Of a stretch of DNA of 64,000 bases, positions 1-9,993 are shown piece by piece. The position numbers and the translations under genes are program-made. The stretch lies in the NCBI GenBank assembly GCA_030142985.1, contig CP125320.1, positions 1,245,639-1,309,638 on the forward strand, given 5' to 3'. Position 1 is the stretch's first letter. Each line of letters opens with the position of its first letter. This DNA is from Candidatus Ruthturnera sp. Tsphm01 (GTDB lineage: Bacteria; Pseudomonadota; Gammaproteobacteria; PS1; Pseudothioglobaceae). The notes under the pieces were generated by a model, which was given only the letters and a program-made list of their open reading frames with translations, did no database searches and had not been told where the DNA came from.

Positions 1-1191
1 GATTATGTACGTAAGCCAATTGAAACACAAGAGTTCGGTCGTATTGCGGCGCAAATTGTTAAGCAAGTAATTATTCAAAAAGTTCGCGAAGCGGAAAGAG
101 GGGTGATTGTTAATGATTATTCCTCTCGCATTGGCGAGGTAATTATGGCCACGGTTAAGCGTGTTGATAGAGGCAATGTTTATGTGGATATGGGCGGTGT
201 TGATGGCATGATTCCTAAATTTGACCTTATTCCTAATGAATCGGTGCGTAAAAATGATCGTTTAAGAGCCTATATTAAAGAAGTTAAATCTTCTGTTCGT
301 GGTGCGCAAATTTTCTTATCACGTAGTGCGCCTGAAATGATGATTGAACTGTTCAAAATGGAAGTACCTGAAATTTCTGAAGGCATGATTGAAATCATGG
401 GCGGCAGTAGAGATCCTGGTTTACGCTCAAAACTAGCAGTCAGAGCTAAAGACAAACGTATAGACCCAATTGGTTCTTGTATTGGCATGCGTGGTGCGCG
501 CGTTCAGGCGGTATCAAATGAGCTAAATGCCGAACGTGTCGATATCATTCTTTGGGACGAAGATCCTGCGCAATTTGTGATTAATGCGATGGCGCCTGCA
601 CAAGTGAGTTTAATTATTGTTGATGAAGACAAACATTCAATGGAGATTGCAGTTGAGGATGATCAGTTAGCGCTAGCTATTGGTCGTGGTGGTCAAAACA
701 TTAAGCTTGCCTCTCGTTTGACTGGTTGGAAATTAAATGTGATGTCAACAACTCAAGCTGACGAAAAACAAGCACAGGAGACGTTAAAAATTAGTGATAA
801 ACTTGCCGACCAATTAGGGGTTGATTCTGAAGTGGCAGGCGTATTGATTGAAGAAGGATTTGGCAGTGTGGATGAACTGGTTGATGCAGACGCGCAAGTT
901 TTGGAAAACATAGAAGAATTTGACACATCAATGGTTGAAGAACTTCAAGAGCGTGCATCAGATGCACAATTAGTACAGGCTTTGGGAGACGCTGAGGCTT
1001 CTGAAGCGCTAATGAGTGTTGAGGGTGTTAGTGAGGACTTAGCAAGCGCATTAATTGAATCAGACATTGTTACTGTTGATGATTTAGCGGAATTGTCCAT
1101 TGGCGAATTGCTCGATATTCAAGATATGGATACTGAGATAGCATCCAGTGTTATCATGACTGCAAGAGAGAATGAAGGGTGGTTTGATTAA
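1..1191 (+). CDS. nusA: Transcription termination/antitermination factor NusA (5' end outside window)
   Basis: NusA binds RNA polymerase and nascent RNA and modulates pausing, termination and antitermination. The reading frame is open from base 1, beginning DYVRKPIETQEFGRIAAQIV, so the start lies upstream and the ATG at 103 is internal. The S1 domain follows (VIMATVKRVDRGNVYVDMGG), then two KH domains (first near IGSCIGMRGARVQAV, second near LAIGRGGQNIKLAS) and a C-terminal acidic region with two helix-hairpin-helix type repeats ending in EGWFD. It leads the nusA-infB-rbfA-truB cluster, a standard proteobacterial arrangement; infB follows after 53 bp. Identification is secure. Confidence 0.97.
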   Translation, partial: DYVRKPIETQEFGRIAAQIVKQVIIQKVREAERGVIVNDYSSRIGEVIMATVKRVDRGNVYVDMGGVDGMIPKFDLIPNESVRKNDRLRAYIKEVKSSVRGAQIFLSRSAPEMMIELFKMEVPEISEGMIEIMGGSRDPGLRSKLAVRAKDKRIDPIGSCIGMRGARVQAVSNELNAERVDIILWDEDPAQFVINAMAPAQVSLIIVDEDKHSMEIAVEDDQLALAIGRGGQNIKLASRLTGWKLNVMSTTQADEKQAQETLKISDKLADQLGVDSEVAGVLIEEGFGSVDELVDADAQVLENIEEFDTSMVEELQERASDAQLVQALGDAEASEALMSVEGVSEDLASALIESDIVTVDDLAELSIGELLDIQDMDTEIASSVIMTARENEGWFD

Positions 1192-1244
1192 TTTAGCGTT
1201 GGAATTTGTTTTAAATTAATAATAAAAAAATATAGGCAAGCATT

Positions 1245-3692
1245 ATGGCACACACGGTTCAAACACTTTCTAAATTATTGAAAAAAACGCCTGATGAGGT
1301 AATCACAATTCTAGCTAATGCTGGTGTTGATGGTAAAAATTCAAATTCTGCCATTTCAGCAGAAGAAAGAAAAATTTTAATGAGCGGTCTTTCGAAACGT
1401 TCAAGTAGCAAATCTAGTATATCTGTTTCTCGCAAGGCGGGTACTAAGTCCAGTGCCAGTTCGGCAAGTGGTGTTAAGGTACAAGTTAAGAAAAAGCGCC
1501 TTGCAAAGTCAGCTACAATGACTGACGAGCGGTCTGAAGTCGCTGTTCTTGAAGCCGCCCAAGCCGCCCAAGCTGCCTTGGATGCCGGTCGTGATGCAGA
1601 TGAAAAATTATTAGCCCAAGACGCCAAGCGCTTGGAGATGGCGCATTTGCAAAAAACCCAAGCAGAGGCGTTAAAATCCCAGAAAGAAACAGTTAAACAA
1701 GTACAAGCGCAAAAAAATGCAAAGAAAGTTGAAAAACCCAAAGCAGCAGACAAGTCCAAAGAAGATAAAAAACCTAAGCGCTTACGTAGTGCGCCTAGTG
1801 AAAATAATACTCGCAGGCAACTTCATGTTGCTAGACACAACCCAAATCGTAAACTAAAAAAGAAAGATAGGACGCGTTTGTCACAAAAGGTACAAGAAGA
1901 GCAGGCACAACATGCTTTCCAAAAACCTGTTGAAAAAGTGGTTCACGAAATTGCTATTGCTGAGAATATTAAAGTAACTGAACTTGCACAAAAGATGGCG
2001 ACTAAAGTTGGCGAGGTACTGAAAGTGTTAATGGGTATGGGTGTTATGGTCACACTGAACGATGTAATCGACCAAGATACCGCTATGTTAGTTGTAGAAG
2101 AAATGGGGCATAAAGGCGTTGCTAGTGTTGAAGAAACTATTGAAGATGTATTAATTGAGCAGTCAAAATCTAGTGGCAATGAAAGTGCCAGGCCACCTGT
2201 TGTCACCATTATGGGTCATGTTGATCATGGCAAAACCTCACTGCTTGATTACATTCGCCAGGCCAAGATAGCATACGGTGAAGCTGGTGGTATTACGCAA
2301 CACATTGGTGCTTACCAAGTTCAGTCAAATGGCAACACCATTACTTTTATTGACACACCAGGGCATGCAGCATTTTCAAAAATGCGCTCTCGTGGTGCTA
2401 ATGCGACTGATATTGTTATTTTGGTGGTAGCTGCTGATGATGGCGTGATGCCACAAACGATTGAATCTATCAAACACGCACAAACCGCAGGCGTGCCAAT
2501 AATTGTTGCAATTAATAAGATAGACAAAGAGGGGGTGGATATTGACAAAATAAAGCAAACCCTTTCAACGCATAATGTGATTTCTGAAGATTGGGGTGGT
2601 GATGTGATGATGATACCCGTATCAGCGCATACCGGCGAAGGTGTGGATGCTTTATTAGACGCAATTTCACTAACTGCTGAGGTTTTAGAGTTTTCAGCTG
2701 TGATTAAAGGCCCAGCACGTGGTACTGTACTAGAAGCACGCCTTGAAAAAGGCCGTGGCAAGGTTACTACTATCTTAGTGCAATCGGGCACGTTGAGTAA
2801 AGGCGACATTATGATTGCTGGATTTGAATATGGCAAAGTGAAACAAATTGTAGACGACAAAGGCAAAGTGCTTAAATCAGCCATACCATCAATGCCTGTA
2901 GAGGTGTTAGGTTTGTCTGGTGTGCCCAATTCTGGTGATGAAGTGTTGGTGGTGGATAGTGAACGCAAGGCTCGTGAAGTGGCTGATTTTAGAAAAGCCA
3001 AAGACCGTGAAGCACAATTACAAAAGCAACAAGCATCGAAGATGGAAAACTTCTTAATGAAAATGGAAGAAGGTGATGTTTCGACCGTTAATGTATTGCT
3101 TAAAGCGGATGTTAGGGGCTCAGCACAAGCATTGGTTGAAGCCTTAGAAGAATTATCCACGGATGAGGTTAGAGTAAAAGTAGTATCAAGTGGTGTTGGT
3201 GGCATCAACAACACTGATATTACACTGGCAGCAACTTCTAACGCTTTGGTGCTTGGCTTTAATGTGCGCACTGATACTGTTGCACGAAAAACAGCTGACA
3301 ATGAAGGCGTTCGTGTTGAATATTACTCAATTATTTATAACTTAATTGATGATGTGAGGGCGATTATGAGTGGTTTGCTCAGCCCTGAACTTAGTGAAAA
3401 TATTATTGGCATTGCCTCTGTTAAGGATGTGTTCAGATCTCAAAAAATGGGTGATATTGCAGGATGCATGGTTGAGGAAGGTGTGGTCAGACGTGACAGC
3501 CCAATTCGAGTATTACGCGATAGTGTGGTTGTTTTCGAAGGCGAATTAGAATCACTAAGACGCTTTAAGGACGATGTTAATGAAGTAAAATCAGGCACTG
3601 AATGTGGTATTGGCGTCCTTAATTACACAGATGTTCAGCCAGGTGACCAGATAGAAGTTTTTGAACGTGTTGAAAAAGCACGCACACTTTAG
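1245..3692 (+). CDS. infB: Translation initiation factor IF-2
   Basis: IF-2 is the GTPase that brings initiator tRNA to the 30S subunit and promotes subunit joining. The 815-residue protein has an N-terminal IF2_N-like segment, a long Lys/Ala/Gln-rich low-complexity linker (about residues 50-210), a second IF2_N-type domain, then the G domain with G1 GHVDHGKT, G3 DTPGH and G4 NKID, and the C-terminal domains II-IV. The length is typical of proteobacterial IF-2. It lies between nusA and rbfA, and rbfA starts 8 bp after its stop, which suggests co-transcription. No strong Shine-Dalgarno is seen before the ATG. Confidence 0.97.
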   Translation: MAHTVQTLSKLLKKTPDEVITILANAGVDGKNSNSAISAEERKILMSGLSKRSSSKSSISVSRKAGTKSSASSASGVKVQVKKKRLAKSATMTDERSEVAVLEAAQAAQAALDAGRDADEKLLAQDAKRLEMAHLQKTQAEALKSQKETVKQVQAQKNAKKVEKPKAADKSKEDKKPKRLRSAPSENNTRRQLHVARHNPNRKLKKKDRTRLSQKVQEEQAQHAFQKPVEKVVHEIAIAENIKVTELAQKMATKVGEVLKVLMGMGVMVTLNDVIDQDTAMLVVEEMGHKGVASVEETIEDVLIEQSKSSGNESARPPVVTIMGHVDHGKTSLLDYIRQAKIAYGEAGGITQHIGAYQVQSNGNTITFIDTPGHAAFSKMRSRGANATDIVILVVAADDGVMPQTIESIKHAQTAGVPIIVAINKIDKEGVDIDKIKQTLSTHNVISEDWGGDVMMIPVSAHTGEGVDALLDAISLTAEVLEFSAVIKGPARGTVLEARLEKGRGKVTTILVQSGTLSKGDIMIAGFEYGKVKQIVDDKGKVLKSAIPSMPVEVLGLSGVPNSGDEVLVVDSERKAREVADFRKAKDREAQLQKQQASKMENFLMKMEEGDVSTVNVLLKADVRGSAQALVEALEELSTDEVRVKVVSSGVGGINNTDITLAATSNALVLGFNVRTDTVARKTADNEGVRVEYYSIIYNLIDDVRAIMSGLLSPELSENIIGIASVKDVFRSQKMGDIAGCMVEEGVVRRDSPIRVLRDSVVVFEGELESLRRFKDDVNEVKSGTECGIGVLNYTDVQPGDQIEVFERVEKARTL

Positions 3693-3700
3693 TTGGGTTT

Positions 3701-4048
3701 TTGATACAAGTGTTAGAACAAGCCTCTTATAGAGTTGAAAGAATCAACGAACTTATTCGTCGTGAGTTAACGCTATTATTAAGAACCGCCACCAAAGATC
3801 CAAGATTAAGTGGTGTGGTGATTACCGATGTATTGGCAAGTCGTGATTTAAGCAGTGCCAAGGTCTTTTATACAGTCACTAAAGAAGACAAGGTAGTGGT
3901 TGAGACGGTACTTGGCAAGGCCAGTGGTTTTTTTCGTTCGCGTTTGTCAAAAACGCTAGAGCTTCGCCACACGCCCGCACTTAGATTTATCTTTGACCCT
4001 GCACCTAACACAGGCGTAAGAATTGAACAACTACTGTCTAAACTTTAA
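3701..4048 (+). CDS. rbfA: 30S ribosome-binding factor RbfA
   Basis: RbfA is a single KH-type domain protein that assists late 30S maturation and cold adaptation. The 115-residue product contains the family pattern RVERINELIRRELTLLL near the N-terminus and DPRLSGVVITDV after it, with an AKVFYTV strand. The open frame begins with TTG at 3701; a GTG at 3710 is an equally good start, since neither has a clear ribosome-binding site. Position between infB and truB is the classic context. Function is certain, the exact start is not. Confidence 0.93.
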   Translation: MIQVLEQASYRVERINELIRRELTLLLRTATKDPRLSGVVITDVLASRDLSSAKVFYTVTKEDKVVVETVLGKASGFFRSRLSKTLELRHTPALRFIFDPAPNTGVRIEQLLSKL

Positions 4049-4071
4049 CAGACTGTTATATCAACTCATCC

Positions 4072-4980
4072 ATGTCAAGACGCAACCCAAAAGGTAGAAA
4101 TATTAATGGTATTGTTTTATTAGATAAAGAGGTTGGTCTCAGTTCTAATGCTGCTTTACAAAAAGTGAAGCGACTTTTTTTTGCTAAAAAGGCAGGGCAT
4201 ACGGGTGCGCTAGACCCTTTAGCAAGTGGCATTTTGCCAATTTGTTTAGGTCAAGCGACTAAAATAGCACAATTTTTACTAGAAGATGATAAGCGTTATT
4301 TTGTGCGCGGTAAATTAGGGCAAACGACCGATACAGGCGATTGCGAATGCAGTATTATCAAAACCCAGCCTTTTGAACATTTAAATGAGAGTGAGATTGC
4401 TAGCGTGGTTGCGAGTTTTAAAGGTAATATTTTACAAATTCCGCCTATGTATTCAGCACTCAAAAGAGACGGACAACCATTGTATAAACTTGCCAGACAA
4501 GGCATAGAAGTGAAAAGAGAGCCACGCCCAGTGACCATTCATAAAATGACTTATCTTGGTTATGAAAATGGCATACTTTCGCTTGAAGTAACGTGCTCTA
4601 AAGGCACTTATATTCGCACTTTAATAGAAGATATTGGCAAAAAATTAGATTGTGGTGCGCATGTTGTTGAACTCAGACGCACAGGCTTTGCGCATATTGA
4701 TGTCAGTCAAACTTTTAAATTTTCTGACCTTGAGGCGCTGGCATTGGATGATTATCAAGCGCTGGATGAGAAAATTCTTGCTAGTGAAGCTATGCTGCCA
4801 AATCTTGAAGATGTTTATCTGAGTGAGACTCAAAGTGTGGATATCAAGTTTGGTAGAGAGATTCAAATAGATCAGCAGGGATTGCTCAAAGTGAAATTAT
4901 TTGATGATAAAAAACAATTTTTGGGCATTGGACAACGTCAAGAAAATGGGATAATTACACCAAAAAGGTTATTTATATGA
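4072..4980 (+). CDS. truB: tRNA pseudouridine(55) synthase TruB
   Basis: TruB isomerises U55 of the tRNA T-loop to pseudouridine. The catalytic segment GHTGALDPLASGILPI carries the nucleophilic Asp, and the later motif SKGTYIRTLIEDIG is the usual second TruB signature. At 302 residues it has the expected length, including a C-terminal PUA-like extension. Its last four bases overlap the start of the next gene (ATGA), indicating translational coupling. The start was taken at the ATG 23 bp after rbfA. Confidence 0.96.
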   Translation: MSRRNPKGRNINGIVLLDKEVGLSSNAALQKVKRLFFAKKAGHTGALDPLASGILPICLGQATKIAQFLLEDDKRYFVRGKLGQTTDTGDCECSIIKTQPFEHLNESEIASVVASFKGNILQIPPMYSALKRDGQPLYKLARQGIEVKREPRPVTIHKMTYLGYENGILSLEVTCSKGTYIRTLIEDIGKKLDCGAHVVELRRTGFAHIDVSQTFKFSDLEALALDDYQALDEKILASEAMLPNLEDVYLSETQSVDIKFGREIQIDQQGLLKVKLFDDKKQFLGIGQRQENGIITPKRLFI

Positions 4981-5603
4981 GTAAAAAAGAGGCATTAGTC
5001 GGTTATTATTTTAATAACAATTTAATGCACTCTATCAAGGGTGATAAAAGCCTGCGAGAAAGTGTTTATAACCGTGAGAGAGCTTTTAATATTGTCGATG
5101 ATCATTTAGATGAGCTGGTTGATGTTTGGCTGTTTTTGCTACTTAAAACGGGTGCATATCGTTTGGTGATTGGACTCAATAATGCAGAAGTGCGTGTTGC
5201 ATCAGTGTTTGACCCATTTAATACCGAGGTGCATTTAGCAGATGATTTGTTAAAGCCTGACTATGTTGATTTTCATTTTAATAAAATTAGCCTTGATGAA
5301 AAAGACAAGTTTATTAAACGCATCTACCTAATGCTTGAAAAAGACAAGACCTTTACCCTGCTTTCAGAAGATTGGCAACAGTCTTTGTTAGATAGAAACC
5401 AAAAAATGCAGCAGTTAACCAGTGAAGATGATTTGTGTTTTATTTTGCAAAACATTCCAAAATTACGCCATCTTGAGGGTTATTATCTACGCTCAATTAC
5501 CATTAATTTGTTTAATTCAACTGTGTCAATGTCGTTTAATTGCGACGGCACACAAATTATGTCACATAAAAAATTTAAAGAATTTATTACGGAGTACTTA
5601 TGA
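4977..5603 (+). CDS. Hypothetical protein between truB and purD
   Basis: This 208-residue protein is not recognised. It begins MSKKEALVGYYFNNNLMH and has no signal peptide or membrane segment, so it is probably cytoplasmic. It is mixed alpha/beta with many acidic residues and no obvious catalytic motif. It overlaps truB by four bases at the start and purD by four bases at the end, so it is almost certainly translated as part of this operon. The double coupling argues for a real gene. No function can be assigned from sequence alone. Confidence 0.8.
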   Translation: MSKKEALVGYYFNNNLMHSIKGDKSLRESVYNRERAFNIVDDHLDELVDVWLFLLLKTGAYRLVIGLNNAEVRVASVFDPFNTEVHLADDLLKPDYVDFHFNKISLDEKDKFIKRIYLMLEKDKTFTLLSEDWQQSLLDRNQKMQQLTSEDDLCFILQNIPKLRHLEGYYLRSITINLFNSTVSMSFNCDGTQIMSHKKFKEFITEYL

Positions 5604-6871
5604 AAGTTTTAGTTATTGGTGGTGGTGGTCGTGAACATGCCTTGGCTTGGCAGTGTGCTAAATTTGATACGGTTAGTCAAGTGTTTGTCGCCCCTGGCAA
5701 TGCTGGTACACAATTAGAAGATAAATTGACCAATGTTGATATTGCTGTAGAGGATATAGTGAGTTTAATTGCCTTTGTAAAAACCAACCAAGTTGATTTA
5801 ACCATTGTTGGTCCTGAAGCGCCATTAGTAATAGGCGTGGTTGATAATTTTCAAGCCGAAGGTTTGGCAATTTTTGGGCCAACTCAAGCCGCTTCTCAAC
5901 TTGAGGGGTCTAAAGCATTCTGCAAGGATTTTTTAAAGCGTAATAATATTCCTACAGCGTATTATGGCGTATTTACTGACGTAGATTCTGCTATGCAATA
6001 TGTTAAAAGTAAAGACACGCCTATCGTCATTAAGGCTGATGGCTTGGCTGCAGGCAAGGGTGTGATTATTGCTCATACGCAAACTGAAGCCGAAGGTGCA
6101 ATTATTGATATGTTGCAAGGCAATCGTTTTGGTGAGGCAGGCTCACGCGTGGTTATTGAAGAGTTTTTGAGTGGCGAAGAAGCAAGTTTTATTGTGATGT
6201 GTGACGGTAAAAATGTTTTACCAATGGCAACCTCACAAGACCATAAAGCTCGTGATAACGGCGATAAAGGTCCAAACACTGGTGGTATGGGTGCTTATTC
6301 TCCAGCACCTGTTGTTACCGATGAGATTTTTCAGGCAGTCATGACTAAAGTTATTTACCCAACTGTTGATGCAATGGCGGCAGAAGGCAATACCTACACA
6401 GGGTTTTTATACGCGGGGCTGATGATTGATGCAAATAATAATTTTAAAGTATTAGAATATAACTGTCGCTTTGGCGATCCTGAAACCCAGCCGATTATGA
6501 TGCGTCTTAAGTCTAATTTGGCGCAACTGTGCTTATTAGCAACACAACAAAAATTGGATCAGACAAGTATTGAGTGGGATGAACGCTCATCAATGGGTGT
6601 CGTTTTGGCGGCTAATGGCTATCCAGATAATTACCCTTCTGGTGAGTTAATTGGTTTGCCAAAAAATAGCACATCGACAAAAGTATTCCACGCTGGCACC
6701 AAAATGGACAAAGACAATGTTGTTAGTAATGGCGGGCGTGTTTTATGTGCTACTGCACTTGGAATAGACACCAAAGATGCACAGAAAAATGCCTATGCGT
6801 TACTTGAAAAAATCGATTGGGAAAATGCTTATTATAGAGATGATATTGGCTTTAAAGCAATTGATAGTTAG
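5600..6871 (+). CDS. purD: Phosphoribosylamine-glycine ligase (GAR synthetase)
   Basis: PurD catalyses the ATP-dependent ligation of glycine to phosphoribosylamine, the second step of purine synthesis. The 423-residue protein opens with the Rossmann-like GGGGREHALAW, contains VIKADGLAAGKGV of the ATP-grasp domain, and has GAYSPAPVV and RFGDPETQPIM characteristic of PurD. Length matches the monofunctional bacterial enzyme. Its ATG overlaps the stop of the preceding hypothetical gene (ATGA). The end of this operon is followed by a 90-bp AT-rich gap. Confidence 0.97.
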   Translation: MKVLVIGGGGREHALAWQCAKFDTVSQVFVAPGNAGTQLEDKLTNVDIAVEDIVSLIAFVKTNQVDLTIVGPEAPLVIGVVDNFQAEGLAIFGPTQAASQLEGSKAFCKDFLKRNNIPTAYYGVFTDVDSAMQYVKSKDTPIVIKADGLAAGKGVIIAHTQTEAEGAIIDMLQGNRFGEAGSRVVIEEFLSGEEASFIVMCDGKNVLPMATSQDHKARDNGDKGPNTGGMGAYSPAPVVTDEIFQAVMTKVIYPTVDAMAAEGNTYTGFLYAGLMIDANNNFKVLEYNCRFGDPETQPIMMRLKSNLAQLCLLATQQKLDQTSIEWDERSSMGVVLAANGYPDNYPSGELIGLPKNSTSTKVFHAGTKMDKDNVVSNGGRVLCATALGIDTKDAQKNAYALLEKIDWENAYYRDDIGFKAIDS

Positions 6872-6960
6872 CGTCATATTAATGCAAGTTGAATACTAAC
6901 TAATAATACTATATGTTGAATTAACTACTGTTAATACTGCTTATTCATTAAAAAAATTAT

Positions 6961-7002
6961 CTAACTATCAATTATTAAAAAATTGATAGTTAGTGTTATA
7001 AT
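6961..7002 (+). promoter_or_regulatory. Palindromic operator-like site over the fic promoter
   Basis: A perfect inverted repeat of 13-bp arms (CTAACTATCAATT at 6961-6973 and AATTGATAGTTAG at 6981-6993, 7-base loop) lies immediately before a consensus -10 TATAAT at 6997-7002. The right arm overlaps the -10/-35 spacer and the left arm lies around or above a weak -35. This geometry suits a repressor site. The encoded Fic protein has a C-terminal winged-helix-like region, so autoregulation is possible but is inference. A hairpin in the leader RNA is unlikely because the palindrome lies upstream of the expected start of transcription. Confidence 0.6.
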
Positions 7003-7027
7003 GTGTTTTTATTTAATGTATTTTAGT

Positions 7028-8341
7028 ATGAAAATTATCCCCCCACCTGAATTCTGTATGCAAGATTTATTAGAATTAGCGGCTGTAAAAATGCAACAAA
7101 AAGTCATGCTACGTATCACCGATGAAAAAAATCGCTATCTGCATTGGGATAAAATACGCCACCTAAAAGTGCCTGAAAATTTTGATGATATTGAGCAATA
7201 TTGGCACTTTATTAAATTTTCACGGATGCAACAGCGAAAAACCCTACCTTTTATTGAAAATTTTTCTTTTATTTTGACAGACGATATTCAAAAAAATATC
7301 TATGAAATTGATTCAAAAATGCGTGGTTCGCTTGAGGCCAAAAATATTGACGATAATAAGGATAGGTATATTATTCGCTCACTGATTGATGAGGCAATTA
7401 GTTCATCTCAACTTGAAGGAGCAGCAACCACTAGAAAAGTTGCACGCGATATGTTGAAATATGAAAAAATGCCCAAAGACCATTCACAGAAGATGATTTA
7501 TAACAATTATCAGGCGATTAAATTTATTAATGACCACAAAGAGGATGATTTAACCCCAAACTTGATTTTAGAATTACACACTATTATTGCTAATGGCACG
7601 ATGAATAGTTCAGATGTTGGAAAACTTAGGCAAGACAATGAAATTAATGTGGTTGATAATAGCACAGGAAGTGTTCTACATCACCCACCTGATTTTAAAG
7701 AATTGTCTGATAGATTAGAAGCCTTATGTAACTTTGCTAATGGCAGTTCGCCTGATTATTTTATTCATCCTATTATTCGAGCGATTATTGTGCATTTTGC
7801 TTTAGCATTTTATCACCCTTTTGCAGATGGCAATGGGCGTACAACTAGAGCGTTGTTTTATTGGGTGATTTTGAAAAATAATTATTGGTTGTTCCAATAT
7901 GTAACCCTATCAACTTATATTAAAGAAGCACAAACGCAGTATGGCGAGTCTTTTCTTATGGTTGAAAGTGATGATTTTGATTTGACCTATTTTATCAATA
8001 ACCAACTCAAATTTATTAACCAAAGTATCAAAGGTTTGTTTGATTATGTGGACAACAAGCAAAATCAACAGCAACAAGCATTAAAACTACTTGGTGCATA
8101 TTTAGCCGATGGAAAGTTAAATCCTCGTCAAGCCATGATTATTCAACATGCTATCAAGCATCCAGGGGAGGGGTACACGATTGCAGGGCATAAATTATCT
8201 CACCATGTTAGTTATGCAACAGCCAAATCAGATTTAGAAAAACTAGAAAAACTAGACTTATTACAACAATCCAAACATGGGCGCGCCTTTGTGTTTATTG
8301 CGCCAAATGATTTAGAGCAACGAATTAAAGCATATCAATGA
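7028..8341 (+). CDS. Fic-family protein (probable AMP transferase) with C-terminal winged helix
   Basis: Fic proteins usually transfer AMP from ATP to hydroxyl side chains of targets. From the ATG at 7028 the protein has 437 residues. The core motif HPFADGNGR (about 263-271) matches HxFx[D/E]GNGRxxR with the catalytic His. An N-terminal SSQLEG (126-131) matches the autoinhibitory [S/T]xxxE[G/N] helix of class II Fic proteins. The last 80 residues ([18 protein letters not shown] onward) look like a winged helix-turn-helix. A TTG at 6983 would add 15 residues, but it lies inside the upstream palindrome and before the -10 box, so 7028 is preferred. The end overlaps rnhB by four bases. The target is unknown. 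Confidence 0.88.
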   Translation: MKIIPPPEFCMQDLLELAAVKMQQKVMLRITDEKNRYLHWDKIRHLKVPENFDDIEQYWHFIKFSRMQQRKTLPFIENFSFILTDDIQKNIYEIDSKMRGSLEAKNIDDNKDRYIIRSLIDEAISSSQLEGAATTRKVARDMLKYEKMPKDHSQKMIYNNYQAIKFINDHKEDDLTPNLILELHTIIANGTMNSSDVGKLRQDNEINVVDNSTGSVLHHPPDFKELSDRLEALCNFANGSSPDYFIHPIIRAIIVHFALAFYHPFADGNGRTTRALFYWVILKNNYWLFQYVTLSTYIKEAQTQYGESFLMVESDDFDLTYFINNQLKFINQSIKGLFDYVDNKQNQQQQALKLLGAYLADGKLNPRQAMIIQHAIKHPGEGYTIAGHKLSHHVSYATAKSDLEKLEKLDLLQQSKHGRAFVFIAPNDLEQRIKAYQ

Positions 8342-8892
8342 TTATTGTCGGTGTGGATGAAGTTGGTAGGGGTTGCTTGGTGGGCAATGTGGTGGCAGGT
8401 GCTGTTATTTTGCCAAATGATTTTGATTTGCCTGAGTTGACTGATTCAAAAAAACTTAGTGAGAAAAAGCGCGAGATTTTATATGCGTTAATTACCAATC
8501 AGTGCCAGTGGGCAGTGGGCGAGGCAAGTGCAATTGAGATTGATGACATTAATATTTTGCAGGCCACTATGTTGGCTATGCGTCGTGCTGTTGAGCGTCT
8601 AAATATCAAATATGATCAAGTATGGGTGGATGGTAATCGCTGTCCTGAGCTTGAAAATTGCGTATCAATTATTAAAGGCGATTTAACTGAGCCAGTTATA
8701 TCGGCAGCATCAATTATTGCCAAAGTAACGCGTGATAGACAAATGATTGAATTGGATAAACTTTACCCAGTGTATGGTTTTGCCAAACACAAAGGTTATG
8801 GCACTAAGGCACATATTGAAGTTTTAACAAAGTTTGGCGCTATTAATGAACACCGATATTCATTTACTCCGGTGAAAAATTTGTCCCTGTAG
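8338..8892 (+). CDS. rnhB: Ribonuclease HII
   Basis: RNase HII cleaves RNA in RNA-DNA hybrids and single ribonucleotides in DNA. The 184-residue protein starts [15 protein letters not shown], containing the catalytic Asp-Glu pair, followed by [10 protein letters not shown] and [10 protein letters not shown], all RNase HII hallmarks. The ATG overlaps the Fic stop codon (ATGA), an unusual partner for rnhB, which elsewhere commonly sits near lpxB or dnaE. Its 3' end overlaps the convergent BON lipoprotein gene by 29 bp. Confidence 0.96.
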   Translation: MIIVGVDEVGRGCLVGNVVAGAVILPNDFDLPELTDSKKLSEKKREILYALITNQCQWAVGEASAIEIDDINILQATMLAMRRAVERLNIKYDQVWVDGNRCPELENCVSIIKGDLTEPVISAASIIAKVTRDRQMIELDKLYPVYGFAKHKGYGTKAHIEVLTKFGAINEHRYSFTPVKNLSL

Positions 8893-9616
8893 CATCGTTA
8901 CTGCCTAATGCCCTAATTTGACGCTGTAGGTCGGCTTTTTTTGCCTCAAGTTCGGCCTGTTGTTTTTCAAGTTCAGTTCTATGCTTATCTTTAAGTGCTC
9001 TAAGTCTATCGCGCTCTATTTCGATCTTGGGACGAGTTTTTAGATAATCAAACAACTTAACAATTTTGTAAACACCTTTGGCTTTAGCGGCAGTTTTAGC
9101 GGCCATATCTGCTTCACGTTTAGTCACGGCGCCCATTAAATAAATCACTTGATTTTCAGTCATCACCCGAATGTGGGTTGGATGAAATACTTCCTGATTT
9201 TGAAATAGAAGTTCAACTTGTATGGTGATGGTTGAATCTTTGGCTCGGCTGAGTAGCCCACTTGAAGGTCCGAGCTTGGTTTCATTGAATATTTTTGAAA
9301 TTTGTGGAACTTGAAGTTGTGCTTGTTTGCTAGCATAAACACGCATTTCTGGTGTTAGCACTTCCCCAGTAATGAGTACTGCTTTGTTATAAACCATGAA
9401 ATTAAGATGTGCATCACTAAGTGTTGAATCTTTGCTAGACCAAGTAAATAGTCTTAGGCTAATGGCTTTATCATCCAATACCTTGCCAGCACTACGCCTG
9501 TCATTGCTCACTGAAATGACTGAACCAATGACTGAAACGCCTTGAATGGTTGAAACGCAACCTATTAAAAATAAGGAGTTTGCTATTAGAAATATTGATA
9601 GAATGGTTTTTTTCAT
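8864..9616 (-). CDS. BON-domain outer-membrane lipoprotein (DolP/YraP-like) with coiled-coil tail
   Basis: The start chosen is MKKTILS at 9616, giving 250 residues. It has a lipoprotein signal peptide ending in LFLIGC with the lipidated Cys at 20. Two BON-type repeats follow (AISLRLFTW... and [11 protein letters not shown]... with [14 protein letters not shown]), then a C-terminal charged coiled coil ([18 protein letters not shown]). E. coli DolP maintains outer-membrane integrity and is encoded near yraN; here yraN is immediately upstream, supporting the assignment. The coiled-coil extension makes it longer than DolP. It overlaps rnhB convergently. Confidence 0.87.
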   Translation of the reverse strand: MKKTILSIFLIANSLFLIGCVSTIQGVSVIGSVISVSNDRRSAGKVLDDKAISLRLFTWSSKDSTLSDAHLNFMVYNKAVLITGEVLTPEMRVYASKQAQLQVPQISKIFNETKLGPSSGLLSRAKDSTITIQVELLFQNQEVFHPTHIRVMTENQVIYLMGAVTKREADMAAKTAAKAKGVYKIVKLFDYLKTRPKIEIERDRLRALKDKHRTELEKQQAELEAKKADLQRQIRALGSNDATGTNFSPE

Positions 9617-9621
9617 GATGT

Positions 9622-9993
9622 TTAACTTTCGAAAGCGTCTTTTATCCAATTGATTTTGGGATATTTTAAATCAGATTCAAGTCCAACAACATCAAATCTG
9701 CACAGATAATCTTGATATTTTTGGTGTCTTTGTAAATACAATTCAGCAGTGTGAATTATTTTTGCTTGTTTTTTGTGGGTAACCGTCTCTACTGCAGCGC
9801 CAAAATGAATATTAGCCCGATACCGAACTTCGATAAAAACTAGTGTTTGGCTAGTTTTATCAAGCATAATGATATCTATTTCACCCAATGGAGTTAAATA
9901 ATTTTTTTCAATGAGTTTAAGACCTTGTTTGGACAAATATGCCAATGCAATGTCTTCTGCCTGATTGCCAATTTTTCTTTTAAAATTAAACAT
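9622..9993 (-). CDS. yraN: UPF0102 protein YraN (endonuclease-like fold)
   Basis: This 123-residue protein matches the YraN/UPF0102 family: RKIGNQAEDIALAYLSKQGL at the start, then GEIDIIMLD and VFIEVRYR, the arrangement of a PD-(D/E)xK nuclease core, with an Arg in the usual Lys position. The biochemical role is not established. Its ATG occupies 9991-9993 on the minus strand while rsmI starts at 9992 on the plus strand, so the two divergent start codons share a single CATG. The BON lipoprotein gene follows 5 bp downstream. Confidence 0.92.
   Translation of the reverse strand: MFNFKRKIGNQAEDIALAYLSKQGLKLIEKNYLTPLGEIDIIMLDKTSQTLVFIEVRYRANIHFGAAVETVTHKKQAKIIHTAELYLQRHQKYQDYLCRFDVVGLESDLKYPKINWIKDAFES

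Noticed and set aside
2321-3301. Long open frame (326 codons) on the minus strand inside infB
   Set aside because: It lies wholly opposite a clearly functional infB, has Ser/Thr-rich composition typical of an antisense shadow and shows no domain pattern.
6983-7027. TTG start extending the Fic protein by 15 residues
   Set aside because: It would place the start codon upstream of the -10 box and inside the operator-like palindrome.
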